From contig CAMLSD010000081.1 of assembly GCA_946482595.1 (NCBI GenBank), forward strand, positions 1-23,401: 23,401 nucleotides of DNA, in the 5' to 3' direction. Positions 7,306-14,513 of this stretch are shown one piece after another. Below the pieces are notes generated by a model that was not told the origin of the DNA, made no database searches, and worked only from the letters and a program-made list of their open reading frames with translations. The position numbers and the translations under genes were made by a program. This DNA comes from an uncultured Comamonadaceae bacterium. GTDB lineage: Bacteria; Pseudomonadota; Gammaproteobacteria; Burkholderiales; Burkholderiaceae. Numbering within the stretch: the first letter of the stretch is position 1; every line of letters starts with the position of its first letter.

Positions 7306-8577
7306 ATGTTGAAGCGACGTTCCTTCCTGCAGGGCTCGGCTGCGATGAGCCTGCTGGGTCTCACGGCCTGCGCCACGCCGGTGCCGAGCAAGGCCCGCGT
7401 GCTCGTGGTGGGTGGCGGCTATGGCGGTGCCACCGTGGCCAAGTATGTGCGCCTGCTGTCCGACTACAAGATCGAGGTGGTGCTGGTCGAGCCCGCCGAG
7501 GCCTTCGTCTCCTGCCCGATCTCGAACCTCGTGCTCGGCGGCAGCAAGACCATGGCCGACATCACCACGCCCTACGACAACCTGCGCTCGCGCCACGGCG
7601 TGCGTGTGGTCAAGGACATGGTGGCCAGCATCGACACCGGCAAGAAGGTCGCCGTGCTCGCCTCGGGCCCGACGATCGCCTACGACAAGCTCGTGCTGTC
7701 GCCCGGCATCGAGCTGATGTTCGACGGCGTGCAGGGCTTGAAGGCCGCCAATGCCGACGGCAGCATCCTGCAGGCCTGGAAGGCCGGCCCCGAAACCGCG
7801 GCACTGCGCCGCCAGCTCGAGGCCATGCCCGACGGGGGCGTGTTCGCGATGACGGTGCCCGAGGCGCCGTACCGCTGCCCGCCGGGGCCGTACGAACGGG
7901 TGTGCCAGGTCGCCTCCTACTTCAAGGCCGCCAAGCCGCGCTCCAAGGTGCTGCTGCTCGACGCCAACCAGGACGTCACCTCCAAGGGCCCGCTGTTCAA
8001 GAAGGTGTGGGCCGAGCAGTACAAGGGCATCATCGAATACCGGCCGCAGCACAAGGCCGTGGCCGTCGATGCGCGCACCCGCACCATCAAGTTCGACCTG
8101 CAGGACGATGTCAAGGCCGACGTGCTCAACGTGCTGCCCCCGATGCGTGCCGGTGCCATCGCCGTGCAGACCGGGCTGGCCAATGCCAACGGCCGCTGGT
8201 GCCACGTGAACTTCCTGAACTTCGAGTCCACCGCGGCGCGCGACGTGCACATCCTGGGCGATTCCATCCAGATCGCCCCGGGCATGCCCAAGAGCGGCCA
8301 CATGGCCAACTCACATGCCAAGGTGGCGGCCGCGGCGATCGTCGCCCAGCTCAACGGCTGGGAGATCAACGCCGCGCCGATGCTCACCAACACCTGCTAC
8401 AGCTTCACCGACGCGAAAAACGTGATCCACGTGGCCAGCGTGCACGAGTACGTCGCGGCCGAAAAGACCTTCAAGACCGTGGCCGGCTCGGGCGGCGTGT
8501 CGCCCGGCCCGACCGAACTCGAGGGCATCTACGCCTGGAACTGGGCGCAGAACATCTGGTCCGATTCGCTCGCGTGA
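7306..8577 (+). CDS. fccB: Flavocytochrome c sulfide dehydrogenase, FAD subunit
   Basis: A 423-residue precursor. The N-terminus is a Tat-type signal (KRRSFLQ, then a hydrophobic stretch) that also ends in a lipobox, LTAC with Cys22. The FAD-binding motif VLVVGGGYGGATVAK starts at residue 32. Cys70 in AFVSCPISNL fits the residue that holds FAD covalently in this family, and Cys191 (APYRCPPGPYER) with Cys364 (NTCYSFTDA) fit the redox disulfide. The enzyme oxidises sulfide to sulfur or polysulfide in the periplasm and hands electrons to the cytochrome encoded just upstream. A purine-rich GAAGGGGG (7293-7300) precedes the ATG. After the stop comes an array of hairpin repeats and a terminator. 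Family is firm; sulfide as the true substrate is inferred. Confidence 0.92.
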   Translation: MLKRRSFLQGSAAMSLLGLTACATPVPSKARVLVVGGGYGGATVAKYVRLLSDYKIEVVLVEPAEAFVSCPISNLVLGGSKTMADITTPYDNLRSRHGVRVVKDMVASIDTGKKVAVLASGPTIAYDKLVLSPGIELMFDGVQGLKAANADGSILQAWKAGPETAALRRQLEAMPDGGVFAMTVPEAPYRCPPGPYERVCQVASYFKAAKPRSKVLLLDANQDVTSKGPLFKKVWAEQYKGIIEYRPQHKAVAVDARTRTIKFDLQDDVKADVLNVLPPMRAGAIAVQTGLANANGRWCHVNFLNFESTAARDVHILGDSIQIAPGMPKSGHMANSHAKVAAAAIVAQLNGWEINAAPMLTNTCYSFTDAKNVIHVASVHEYVAAEKTFKTVAGSGGVSPGPTELEGIYAWNWAQNIWSDSLA

Positions 8578-8612
8578 CCTGCGGCGTGCGCCCCACCCGC
8601 GCCGGGCCACAC

Positions 8613-8856
8613 ACAAGGAAACGCCGGGCCGCCCCAAGTTTCCTTGACCCCCGCGGGGGGCGGGCTGGGCGCAGCCCGGCCCTGGGGGTGCTCACAAGGA
8701 AACGCCGGGCCGCCCCAAGTTTCCTTGACCCCCGCGGGGGGGCGGGCTGGGCGCAGCCCGGACCTGGGGGCGCTCACAAGGAAACGCCGGGCCGCCCCAA
8801 GTTTCCTTGACCCCCGTGGGGGGCGGGCTGGGCGCAGCCCGGCCCTGGGGGTGCAC
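8613..8856 (+). repeat. Three tandem 81-82 bp hairpin-forming repeats
   Basis: Copies lie at 8613-8693, 8694-8775 and 8776-8856 and are nearly identical, differing by a few substitutions and one G in a G-run. Each unit holds a 9-bp perfect inverted repeat (CAAGGAAAC and GTTTCCTTG, 15 nt apart; copy 1 at 8614-8646) with GGGccgCCC inside its loop, then a G/C-run, then a second stem-loop CGGGCTG-GGCG-CAGCCCG (copy 1 at 8661-8678). There are no spacers. The array sits between fccB and rsmB, genes on the same strand, directly before a terminator. It looks like a palindromic intergenic repeat family expanded in tandem; I do not recognise it by name. Confidence 0.9.
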
Positions 8857-8858
8857 AC

Positions 8859-8888
8859 AAAGGCCGCTGTCCCCAGCGGCCTTTTCTT
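8859..8888 (+). terminator. Rho-independent terminator after the fccB operon
   Basis: An 8-bp perfect stem GGCCGCTG / CAGCGGCC (8862-8869 and 8874-8881) with loop TCCC, preceded by AAA and followed by TTTTCTT. It closes the lemA-M48-fccAB transcript just before the rsmB promoter. Confidence 0.85.
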
Positions 8889-8920
8889 CGTGGTGACGCG
8901 GTGGAGCCGCGGCCAGCCCG

Positions 8921-8926
8921 TAGACT
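8921..8926 (+). promoter_or_regulatory. -10 hexamer next to the rsmB start (leaderless type)
   Basis: TAGACT is followed by 7 nt (GCCGGCC) and the GTG start at 8934. No Shine-Dalgarno fits in the gap. It lies 33 bp after the terminator stem, as expected for a fresh promoter opening the rsmB operon. Confidence 0.45.
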
Positions 8927-8933
8927 GCCGGCC

Positions 8934-10259
8934 GTGAACACCCTCTCGCTGCCCCTGTCGCGCCTGCTGGCGCATGTTGCCGATGCCGTGCGGGCAGTGC
9001 GCAGCGGCCAGTCGCTCAACGATGCGCTGGCCGCCTGCCCCGATGCCGCCCGCCCGGGCACCCAGGCCCTGAGCTTCCAGGTGCTGCGCTCGCTCGGCCG
9101 CGCCGAAGCCCTGCGCCGCCAGCTCGTGCCCAAGGCCCCGCCACCCTGGGTCGACGCCTTGGTGCTGTCGGCGCTGGCCCTGGCCTGGCGGGCCGATGAG
9201 GCCCCGTACCCTGAACACACCCTGGTCGATCAGGCTGTGGAAGCGGCCAAGCAGCGCGAACGTGCCCGCGCGGCCTTTGTCAATGCCGTGCTGCGCCGCT
9301 TCCTGCGGGAGCGTGACGCCCTCGTGGCCGCGACCGATACCGACCCGGTGGCGCGCTGGAATCACCCCCGCTGGTGGATCGACCGCCTGCGCCGGGACTG
9401 GCCCGATGACTGGCAGCAAGTGCTGCTGGCAGCCAATCAGCGCCCGCCAATGACCCTGCGCGTCAATGCTCGTCATGCCACACCGCAGGCCTGTGTCGAG
9501 CGACTGCAGGCCGAGGGCGTGGCCGCCCGTGGGGTCGGGCCGTATGGCGTGCAACTGGCCGAGCCGCGGCCGGTGCAGGCGATTCCCGGGTTTTCGGCAG
9601 GGGTGGTGTCGGTCCAGGACCTGGCCGCCCAATGGGCCGCCCCGCTGCTGCTGGGCACGGGCCTGCCACCTGGCGCGCGGGTGCTCGACGCCTGTGCCGC
9701 ACCCGGCGGCAAGACCGCCCACCTGCTGGAGCTGGCCGACCTGGATGTGCTGGCGCTCGACAGCGACCCGGCCCGTCTGGCCCGCATCGGCGACACGCTG
9801 GGCCGGCTGCACCTCACGGCGCGCTGCGTGGCGGCTGACGCCCGCCAGCCGCAGGCCTACTGGGACGGTCGCCCGTTCGACGCCATCCTGATGGACGCGC
9901 CGTGCAGCGCCTCGGGCATCGTCAGCCGCCACCCGGATGTGCGCTGGCTGCGCCGCGACAGCGACATCGGCCGGCTTGCGACCATCCAGCGCGAGATGCT
10001 CGACGCACTGTGGGCCCTGCTCAAGCCGGGCGGGCGGCTGGTGTACTGCACCTGTTCGGTGTTCAAGGCCGAAGGTCAGCAACAGATCGACGCATTTTTG
10101 CAACGGCAAAGCGACGCACGGTCGCTGCCGGCCCCTGGTCATGCGCTGCCTGTGCCCGACAATCAAACGGCAGCCCGTGACGAAGGCGTCGGCACAGCAG
10201 CGCCACCGCCTGCGCACGATGGCTTCTTCTACGCGCTGCTCGAAAAGACACTGACCTGA
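8934..10259 (+). CDS. rsmB: 16S rRNA (cytosine-967-C5)-methyltransferase
   Basis: A 441-residue RsmB. It methylates C967 of 16S rRNA with S-adenosylmethionine. An N-terminal NusB-like RNA-binding domain (about 1-140, with PEHTLVDQAVEAAK and RAAFVNAVLRRFL) is followed by the methyltransferase domain: SAM motif DACAAPGGKTAHLLEL, the motif IV cysteine Cys324 in DAPCSASGIVSRHPD, and the motif VI nucleophile Cys374 in YCTCSVF. I prefer the GTG at 8934 (MNTLSLPLSRLLAH) over the in-frame GTG at 8901, because it gives the usual N-terminus and fits the nearby -10. The DUF4390 gene starts 6 bp after the stop, so this opens a four-gene operon. Confidence 0.95.
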   Translation: MNTLSLPLSRLLAHVADAVRAVRSGQSLNDALAACPDAARPGTQALSFQVLRSLGRAEALRRQLVPKAPPPWVDALVLSALALAWRADEAPYPEHTLVDQAVEAAKQRERARAAFVNAVLRRFLRERDALVAATDTDPVARWNHPRWWIDRLRRDWPDDWQQVLLAANQRPPMTLRVNARHATPQACVERLQAEGVAARGVGPYGVQLAEPRPVQAIPGFSAGVVSVQDLAAQWAAPLLLGTGLPPGARVLDACAAPGGKTAHLLELADLDVLALDSDPARLARIGDTLGRLHLTARCVAADARQPQAYWDGRPFDAILMDAPCSASGIVSRHPDVRWLRRDSDIGRLATIQREMLDALWALLKPGGRLVYCTCSVFKAEGQQQIDAFLQRQSDARSLPAPGHALPVPDNQTAARDEGVGTAAPPPAHDGFFYALLEKTLT

Positions 10260-10265
10260 CCTGCC

Positions 10266-10871
10266 GTGACCTGCCTGCCCTGCCTTCACCGCCGCTGCGC
10301 TGCCTGGGCCGCCGCACTGCCGGCATGGCTGCTCGCGCTGGGGCTGGCCGTGGTGCTGGCAGCCTGGGCACCGTCGGCGCAGTCGGCCAGCCTGGAATTG
10401 CGTGACGTCGAGGTGCAGCGGGGCGAAGACGGCCTGGTGCTGGGCTTCGGTGCCCGCTTCGAGCTGCCGCGCAGCGTCGAAGACGCCCTGCTCAAGGGCG
10501 TGCCGCTGCACTTCATGGCCGAGGCCAAGACCTACCGTTCGCGCTGGTACTGGCGCGACCAGCGTGTGGCCAAGGCCACGCGGACCTGGCGCCTGGCCTA
10601 CCAGCCGCTGACGCGACGCTACCGGGTCACTTTCGGCAGCCTGAACCAGAACTTCGAATCCCTGGCCGATGCGCTGTCGGCCATCCAGCGGGTGTCGCGC
10701 TGGAAGGTCGCGGACGCCTCGCAGCTCGAGCCTGGCGAGCGCCACTACGTCGAGCTGAGCTACCGGCTCGACACCACCGAACTGCCGCGCCCGTTCCAGA
10801 TCGGCATCGGCGGCCAGGCCGACTGGGAGCTGTCCGCCGAAAGCGTGCTCGTGCTGCAGGACCCGACGTGA
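10266..10871 (+). CDS. DUF4390 domain-containing exported protein
   Basis: A 201-residue protein with an N-terminal signal or anchor segment (about 16-38, rich in Ala/Leu) ending near AQSAS. The rest fits DUF4390: an SLELRDVEVQRGEDGLVLGF start, a WYWRDQRVAKATRTWRLAY core and an ELPRPFQIGIGGQADWELSA end. The domain has no known function. In Burkholderiales it typically lies between rsmB and ntrY, as here. The start is GTG at 10266, 6 bp after rsmB. Its TGA overlaps the next gene's GTG start as GTGA, so translation of the kinase is probably coupled to it; a role in periplasmic sensing together with the kinase is a guess from position only. Confidence 0.85.
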   Translation: MTCLPCLHRRCAAWAAALPAWLLALGLAVVLAAWAPSAQSASLELRDVEVQRGEDGLVLGFGARFELPRSVEDALLKGVPLHFMAEAKTYRSRWYWRDQRVAKATRTWRLAYQPLTRRYRVTFGSLNQNFESLADALSAIQRVSRWKVADASQLEPGERHYVELSYRLDTTELPRPFQIGIGGQADWELSAESVLVLQDPT

Positions 10872-13153
10872 CCAAGGCCACCCGCTGGGCGTGGATCATC
10901 TCCATGGTGGCCGTCTCCGGCGCCGGCCTGGTCGTGATGTTCCTTCTGGCGCTGTCGACCAACAATCGGCGCCTGTACGAACAGCACTTCGGCTGGCTGC
11001 TCGGCCTGAACGTGGCAATCGCCGCGGTGCTGGCCCTGGTGATCGGCATTGCCGCGGTGCGGCTGGTGGTGCGCATGCGCCGCGGCAAGTTCGGCAGCAA
11101 GCTCTTGCTCAAGCTGGCCGGGATCTTCGGGCTGGTGGGTGTGGTGCCGGGCCTCTTGATCTACACCGTGTCGTACCAGTTCGTGGCCAACAGCATCGAA
11201 AGCTGGTTCGACGTCGAGGTCGAGAGTGCGCTGGACGCCGGCCTGAACCTGGGCCGGTCCACGCTGGACACCCTGGTCAACGACTTTGCCGCCAAGACGC
11301 GCCTGGCCGCCGACCGCCTGAGCGACAGCCGGGGGGCGGCCCAGGCCCTCACGCTCGAACGCATCCGCGACCAGCTCGCCGCCGAGGATGCCGCCCTGCT
11401 CGGCCAGAACGGCCAGGTGCTGGTGGGCGCGGGCATTGCCCGCGAGTCGCTTGCACCCGAGCGCCCCTCGGCCACGCTGCTGCGCCAGGTGCGCAGCCAG
11501 CGTGTGGTGGCCCAGCTCGAAGGCCTGGACGACGACGCCGGCACACCGCGCATCCGTGCGCTGGCCTACATCCCGTCCAACACCATCAACCTGGCCAGCG
11601 AAGACCGCTACCTGCAGCTCACTCAGCTGGTACCGGCCTCGCTGGCGGCCAATGCCCTGGCCGTGCAGACCGCCTACCGCGAGTACCAGCAGCGCGCACT
11701 GGCCCGCGAAGGCCTGCGCCGCATGTACATCGGCACGCTCACGCTGGCGCTGTTCCTGGCGGTGTTCGGTGCCGTGCTGCTGGCCGTCACGCTGGGCAAT
11801 CAGCTGGCCCGCCCGCTGCTGCTGCTGGCCGAAGGCGTGCGCCAGGTGGCGCAGGGCGACCTCACCCGCAAGCAGGTGTTCGCCTCGCGCGACGAGCTCG
11901 GCGGCCTGACCCGCTCGTTTGCCGACATGACCCAGCAACTGTCCGACGCGCGCAATCTGGCCCAGCACAGCCTGAGCGAGCTCGAAGAGGCCAAGACCCA
12001 CCTGCAGACCATCCTCGACAACATGACCGCCGGCGTGATCGTCTTCACGCCGCAGGGCCTGGTCGACACCGTCAACCCCGGCGCCACGCGCATCCTGCGG
12101 CTGCCGCTGGGCGCCTACCGCGGCCGCTCGCTGGCCGACGTGCCGGGCCTTGAAAGTTTTGCCCAGGCCGTGGCACGGCAGTTCGAGCTGCATGCCGCGG
12201 GCAACGAAACCGGCGAGCGCGATCACTGGCAGCAGTCCGTCGAACTGCCCGGGGCCCCGGTGGCCGGCGAAAGCGCGCGTGAGCCCACCACCTTGCTCGT
12301 GCGTGGCGCGTGGCTGCCGCAGCAGGCCCAGCTCATCGTGTTCGACGACATCACCGAGGTCATGTCGGCCCAGCGCTCCATCGCCTGGGGCGAGGTCGCT
12401 CGGCGGCTGGCGCACGAGATCAAGAACCCGCTCACGCCCATCCAGCTGTCGGCCGAGCGGCTGCAGCACAAGCTCGAAGCCAAGCTCGAAGGCACCGACC
12501 AGCAGATGCTGATCCGCTCGGTCGGCACCATCGTGGCGCAGGTCACCGCGATGAAGCAGCTCGTCAACGAGTTCCGCGACTACGCCCGTCTGCCGTCGGC
12601 CCAGCTGCAGCCGCTGGACCTCAACGGGCTGGTCACCGACGTGCTGGCGCTGTACGGGTCGGCCCAGGAAGCCGGGCGGCTGCGCAGTGAACTGGCCCGC
12701 ATGCCACCACCCATCCTGGGCGACGCCACCCAGCTGCGTCAGGTCATCCACAACCTGATCCAGAACGCGCTGGACGCCATCGCCGAGCGCGAAGGCGGCC
12801 AGGTGCTGGTGCGCACCGAGGTCGCCCGCACCGAACAGGGCACGCCGCGCGGGGTGCGTCTGCATGTGGTGGACAATGGGCCCGGGTTTTCGGACAAGGT
12901 GCTCAAGCGCGCCTTCGAGCCCTACGTGACCACCAAGTCCAAGGGCACCGGCCTGGGCCTGGCGGTCGTCAAGAAGATCGTCGACGAACACGAAGCACGC
13001 ATCCGCCTGGTCAACCTCGAAGCCGAAGCGGGCGACACCCCGGCCCACGGGCCGAAGGGCGCACAAGTTTCGATATCATTTTCAAAGATTGCATCCACGC
13101 CCCCCACCTCTCTTGCAGGCACCACGCCCGATCCCACAAGACCGGGGAGCTGA
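10868..13153 (+). CDS. ntrY: NtrY-like membrane sensor histidine kinase
   Basis: A 761-residue kinase. Three membrane helices lie at about 9-29, 44-66 and 83-105, then an extracytoplasmic sensor region to about 285, a fourth helix (about 287-310), a HAMP domain (GDLTRKQVFASRDELGGL), a PAS region (about 375-490), the phospho-acceptor His516 in RRLAHEIKNPLTPIQLSAER, and an ATPase domain with N-box NLIQNALDA, DNGPGF and KGTGLGLAVVKKIV. This is the order of NtrY kinases, linked to nitrogen or redox control. The start is GTG, overlapping the DUF4390 stop. The C-terminus carries about 19 extra residues (TPP...RPGS) past the usual end. The partner regulator starts 7 bp downstream. Signal sensed is not known. 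Confidence 0.92.
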   Translation: MTKATRWAWIISMVAVSGAGLVVMFLLALSTNNRRLYEQHFGWLLGLNVAIAAVLALVIGIAAVRLVVRMRRGKFGSKLLLKLAGIFGLVGVVPGLLIYTVSYQFVANSIESWFDVEVESALDAGLNLGRSTLDTLVNDFAAKTRLAADRLSDSRGAAQALTLERIRDQLAAEDAALLGQNGQVLVGAGIARESLAPERPSATLLRQVRSQRVVAQLEGLDDDAGTPRIRALAYIPSNTINLASEDRYLQLTQLVPASLAANALAVQTAYREYQQRALAREGLRRMYIGTLTLALFLAVFGAVLLAVTLGNQLARPLLLLAEGVRQVAQGDLTRKQVFASRDELGGLTRSFADMTQQLSDARNLAQHSLSELEEAKTHLQTILDNMTAGVIVFTPQGLVDTVNPGATRILRLPLGAYRGRSLADVPGLESFAQAVARQFELHAAGNETGERDHWQQSVELPGAPVAGESAREPTTLLVRGAWLPQQAQLIVFDDITEVMSAQRSIAWGEVARRLAHEIKNPLTPIQLSAERLQHKLEAKLEGTDQQMLIRSVGTIVAQVTAMKQLVNEFRDYARLPSAQLQPLDLNGLVTDVLALYGSAQEAGRLRSELARMPPPILGDATQLRQVIHNLIQNALDAIAEREGGQVLVRTEVARTEQGTPRGVRLHVVDNGPGFSDKVLKRAFEPYVTTKSKGTGLGLAVVKKIVDEHEARIRLVNLEAEAGDTPAHGPKGAQVSISFSKIASTPPTSLAGTTPDPTRPGS

Positions 13154-13160
13154 CTAACGC

Positions 13161-13856
13161 ATGGCCACCATCCTTGTTGTAGACGACGAACTCGGCATCC
13201 GCGCGCTGCTGTCGGAAATCCTGACCGACGAAGGCCACACCATCGAGCTCGCGGAAAACGCCGCCCAGGCGCGCGCGAGCCGCGAACGCAATCGCCCCGA
13301 TCTGGTCCTGCTCGACATCTGGATGCCCGATGTCGACGGCATCACGCTGCTCAAGGAGTGGGGCAGCTCGGGCCAGCTCACCATGCCGGTGATCATGATG
13401 TCGGGACACGGCACCATCGACACCGCGGTCGAGGCGACCAAGTACGGTGCGATGGCCTTCCTCGAAAAGCCCATCACGCTGCAGAAGCTGCTGCGTGCGG
13501 TGGAGCAGGGCCTGGCCCGCCAGCAGCCACGACCCGCCGCGCCCAGCAGCCCGCTCACCGGCACCCCCGGCATGATGCTGCGCGACACCCCCCTCGAGGC
13601 CACCGTGGTGGCGGCCACCCAGATGGTCAGCCTCGGTCTCGGCCCGCAGGCCGAGCAGAGCTTCGGCCTCGACCGCCCGCTGCGCGAGGCCCGTGACGCC
13701 TTCGAGAAGGCCTACTTCGAATTCCACCTCGCCAAGGAAAACGGCAGCATGACCCGCGTGGCCGAAAAGACCGGCCTCGAGCGCACCCACCTCTACCGCA
13801 AGCTCAAGCAGCTGGGCGTCGACCTCAGCCGCAACAAGCGCAGCGGCGGAAATTGA
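13161..13856 (+). CDS. Short NtrX-like response regulator (receiver + Fis-type HTH, no AAA+ domain)
   Basis: A 231-residue regulator. The receiver domain (1-118) has phospho-acceptor Asp52 in LVLLDIWMPD and the switch Lys in AFLEKPI. A linker of about 65 residues leads to a Fis-type helix-turn-helix (about 186-228: AEKTGLERTHLYRKLKQLGV). Canonical NtrX has about 450 residues with a central sigma54-activating ATPase; that domain is absent here, so direct sigma54 activation is not possible. The layout resembles ActR/PrrA/RoxR redox regulators. It follows the kinase by 7 bp; a GGGGAG lies rather far (11 nt) from the ATG. Its stop lies just before the promoter of the tRNA cluster. Confidence 0.9.
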   Translation: MATILVVDDELGIRALLSEILTDEGHTIELAENAAQARASRERNRPDLVLLDIWMPDVDGITLLKEWGSSGQLTMPVIMMSGHGTIDTAVEATKYGAMAFLEKPITLQKLLRAVEQGLARQQPRPAAPSSPLTGTPGMMLRDTPLEATVVAATQMVSLGLGPQAEQSFGLDRPLREARDAFEKAYFEFHLAKENGSMTRVAEKTGLERTHLYRKLKQLGVDLSRNKRSGGN

Positions 13857-13865
13857 TGCTATACT
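13857..13865 (+). promoter_or_regulatory. Extended -10 promoter of the tRNA cluster
   Basis: TGC-TATACT is an extended -10 element (TGN followed by a hexamer with five of six consensus bases). It begins directly after the TGA of the response regulator gene (13854-13856). Expected start about 13872, only about 6 nt before tRNA-Phe. No clear -35 is present, which is common with extended -10 elements. Confidence 0.6.
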
Positions 13866-13877
13866 CTCGCTTCTGTC

Positions 13878-13953
13878 GGCCTGGTAGCTCAGTTGGTAGA
13901 GCAGCGGATTGAAAATCCGCGTGTCGGTGGTTCGATTCCGCCCCAGGCCACCA
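13878..13953 (+). tRNA. tRNA-Phe (GAA)
   Basis: 76 nt including an encoded CCA. Acceptor GGCCTGG pairs fully with CCAGGCC, discriminator A. Anticodon GAA at 13911-13913 in loop TTGAAAA; T-arm GGTTCGATTCC is intact. Confidence 0.98.
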
Positions 13954-13967
13954 AGATCTCTGCAAGA

Positions 13968-13990
13968 GGCCATCCACGTGATGGCCTTTT
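13968..13990 (+). terminator. Rho-independent terminator inside the tRNA cluster
   Basis: A 7-bp perfect stem GGCCATC / GATGGCC (13968-13974, 13980-13986) with loop CACGT and a TTTT tail. It stands between tRNA-Phe and tRNA-Asn, so part of the transcripts from the upstream promoter may end after tRNA-Phe. Confidence 0.65.
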
Positions 13991-14008
13991 GCTTGAAGGT
14001 CAGGCAGG

Positions 14009-14084
14009 TCCCCGATAGCTCAGTCGGTAGAGCGCCGGACTGTTAATCCGTAGGTCCCTGGTTCGAGCCCAGGTCGGGGAGCCA
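14009..14084 (+). tRNA. tRNA-Asn (GTT)
   Basis: 76 nt including CCA. Acceptor TCCCCGA pairs with TCGGGGA, discriminator G. Anticodon GTT at 14042-14044 in loop CTGTTAA; T-arm GGTTCGAGCCC is intact. Confidence 0.98.
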
Positions 14085-14096
14085 CCAAGCACACGC

Positions 14097-14172
14097 GCGG
14101 GAATAGCTCAGTTGGTAGAGCGCAACCTTGCCAAGGTTGAGGTCGCGAGTTCGAGCCTCGTTTCCCGCTCCA
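14097..14172 (+). tRNA. tRNA-Gly (GCC)
   Basis: 76 nt including CCA. Acceptor GCGGGAA pairs with TTCCCGC, discriminator T. Anticodon GCC at 14130-14132 in loop TTGCCAA. Confidence 0.98.
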
Positions 14173-14185
14173 AGCACGCTGCGTG

Positions 14186-14260
14186 GCCCATGTGGCTCAG
14201 TGGTAGAGCACCCCCTTGGTAAGGGGGAGGTCGGCAGTTCGATCCTGCCCATGGGCACCA
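14186..14260 (+). tRNA. tRNA-Thr (GGT)
   Basis: 75 nt including CCA. Acceptor GCCCATG pairs with CATGGGC, discriminator A. Anticodon GGT at 14218-14220, flanked by a CCCCC/GGGGG anticodon stem. Last gene of the cluster; no clear terminator follows it. Confidence 0.98.
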
Positions 14261-14513
14261 TCAGAGGGTGCCTCGACCCAAGGCTCGCCCGCACACTCCT
14301 TTGTATCCTTCTCGATGGCTGCTGCGATGAAGTCGCGGTGGCCGTTGTTGCATGTGCGCCATCGGTGAAGCGCGCTTGTTGACCTCGCGGCCATCGCGGC
14401 GAACGAAGTACCGGCGCAGCAGCCCGCGTTCCACGCGCAGCGCATCACGCCGGATCTGCCCGCCGCGATCATCTCGCCGCACAATGCCGGCAACACCACG
14501 ATCCCGCCCCATC
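14261..14513. other. Gap after tRNA-Thr with coding-like debris
   Basis: No complete gene here. Two stretches have codon-like composition without an intact start: a minus-strand stretch of about 33 codons reading toward tRNA-Thr (about 14360 down to 14261, containing GHRDFIAAAIEKDTK), and a plus-strand stretch 14369-14536 with strongly GC-biased third positions (contains DLAAIAANEVPAQQPAFHAQ) whose end overlaps the next gene. I cannot name either. They may be remnants of genes deposited beside the tRNA, or chance open frames. Confidence 0.35.

Noticed and set aside
8613..8856. Tandem repeats as a CRISPR array
   Set aside because: Units are 81-82 bp and directly adjacent, with no unique spacers and no cas genes nearby.
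8529..10745. Open frame of 738 codons on the minus strand opposite rsmB and DUF4390
   Set aside because: It is the antisense shadow of rsmB in GC-rich DNA; composition is Arg/Gln/His/Gly-rich with no domain, while the plus strand encodes an unmistakable RsmB.
10760..13066. Open frame of 768 codons on the minus strand opposite the NtrY-like kinase
   Set aside because: Low-complexity His/Gln/Arg-rich shadow; the kinase on the plus strand has all its motifs.
13069..13095. AT-rich patch at the end of the NtrY-like gene as an internal promoter
   Set aside because: A TATCAT is present at 13074-13079 but no -35 fits, so I did not list it as a feature.
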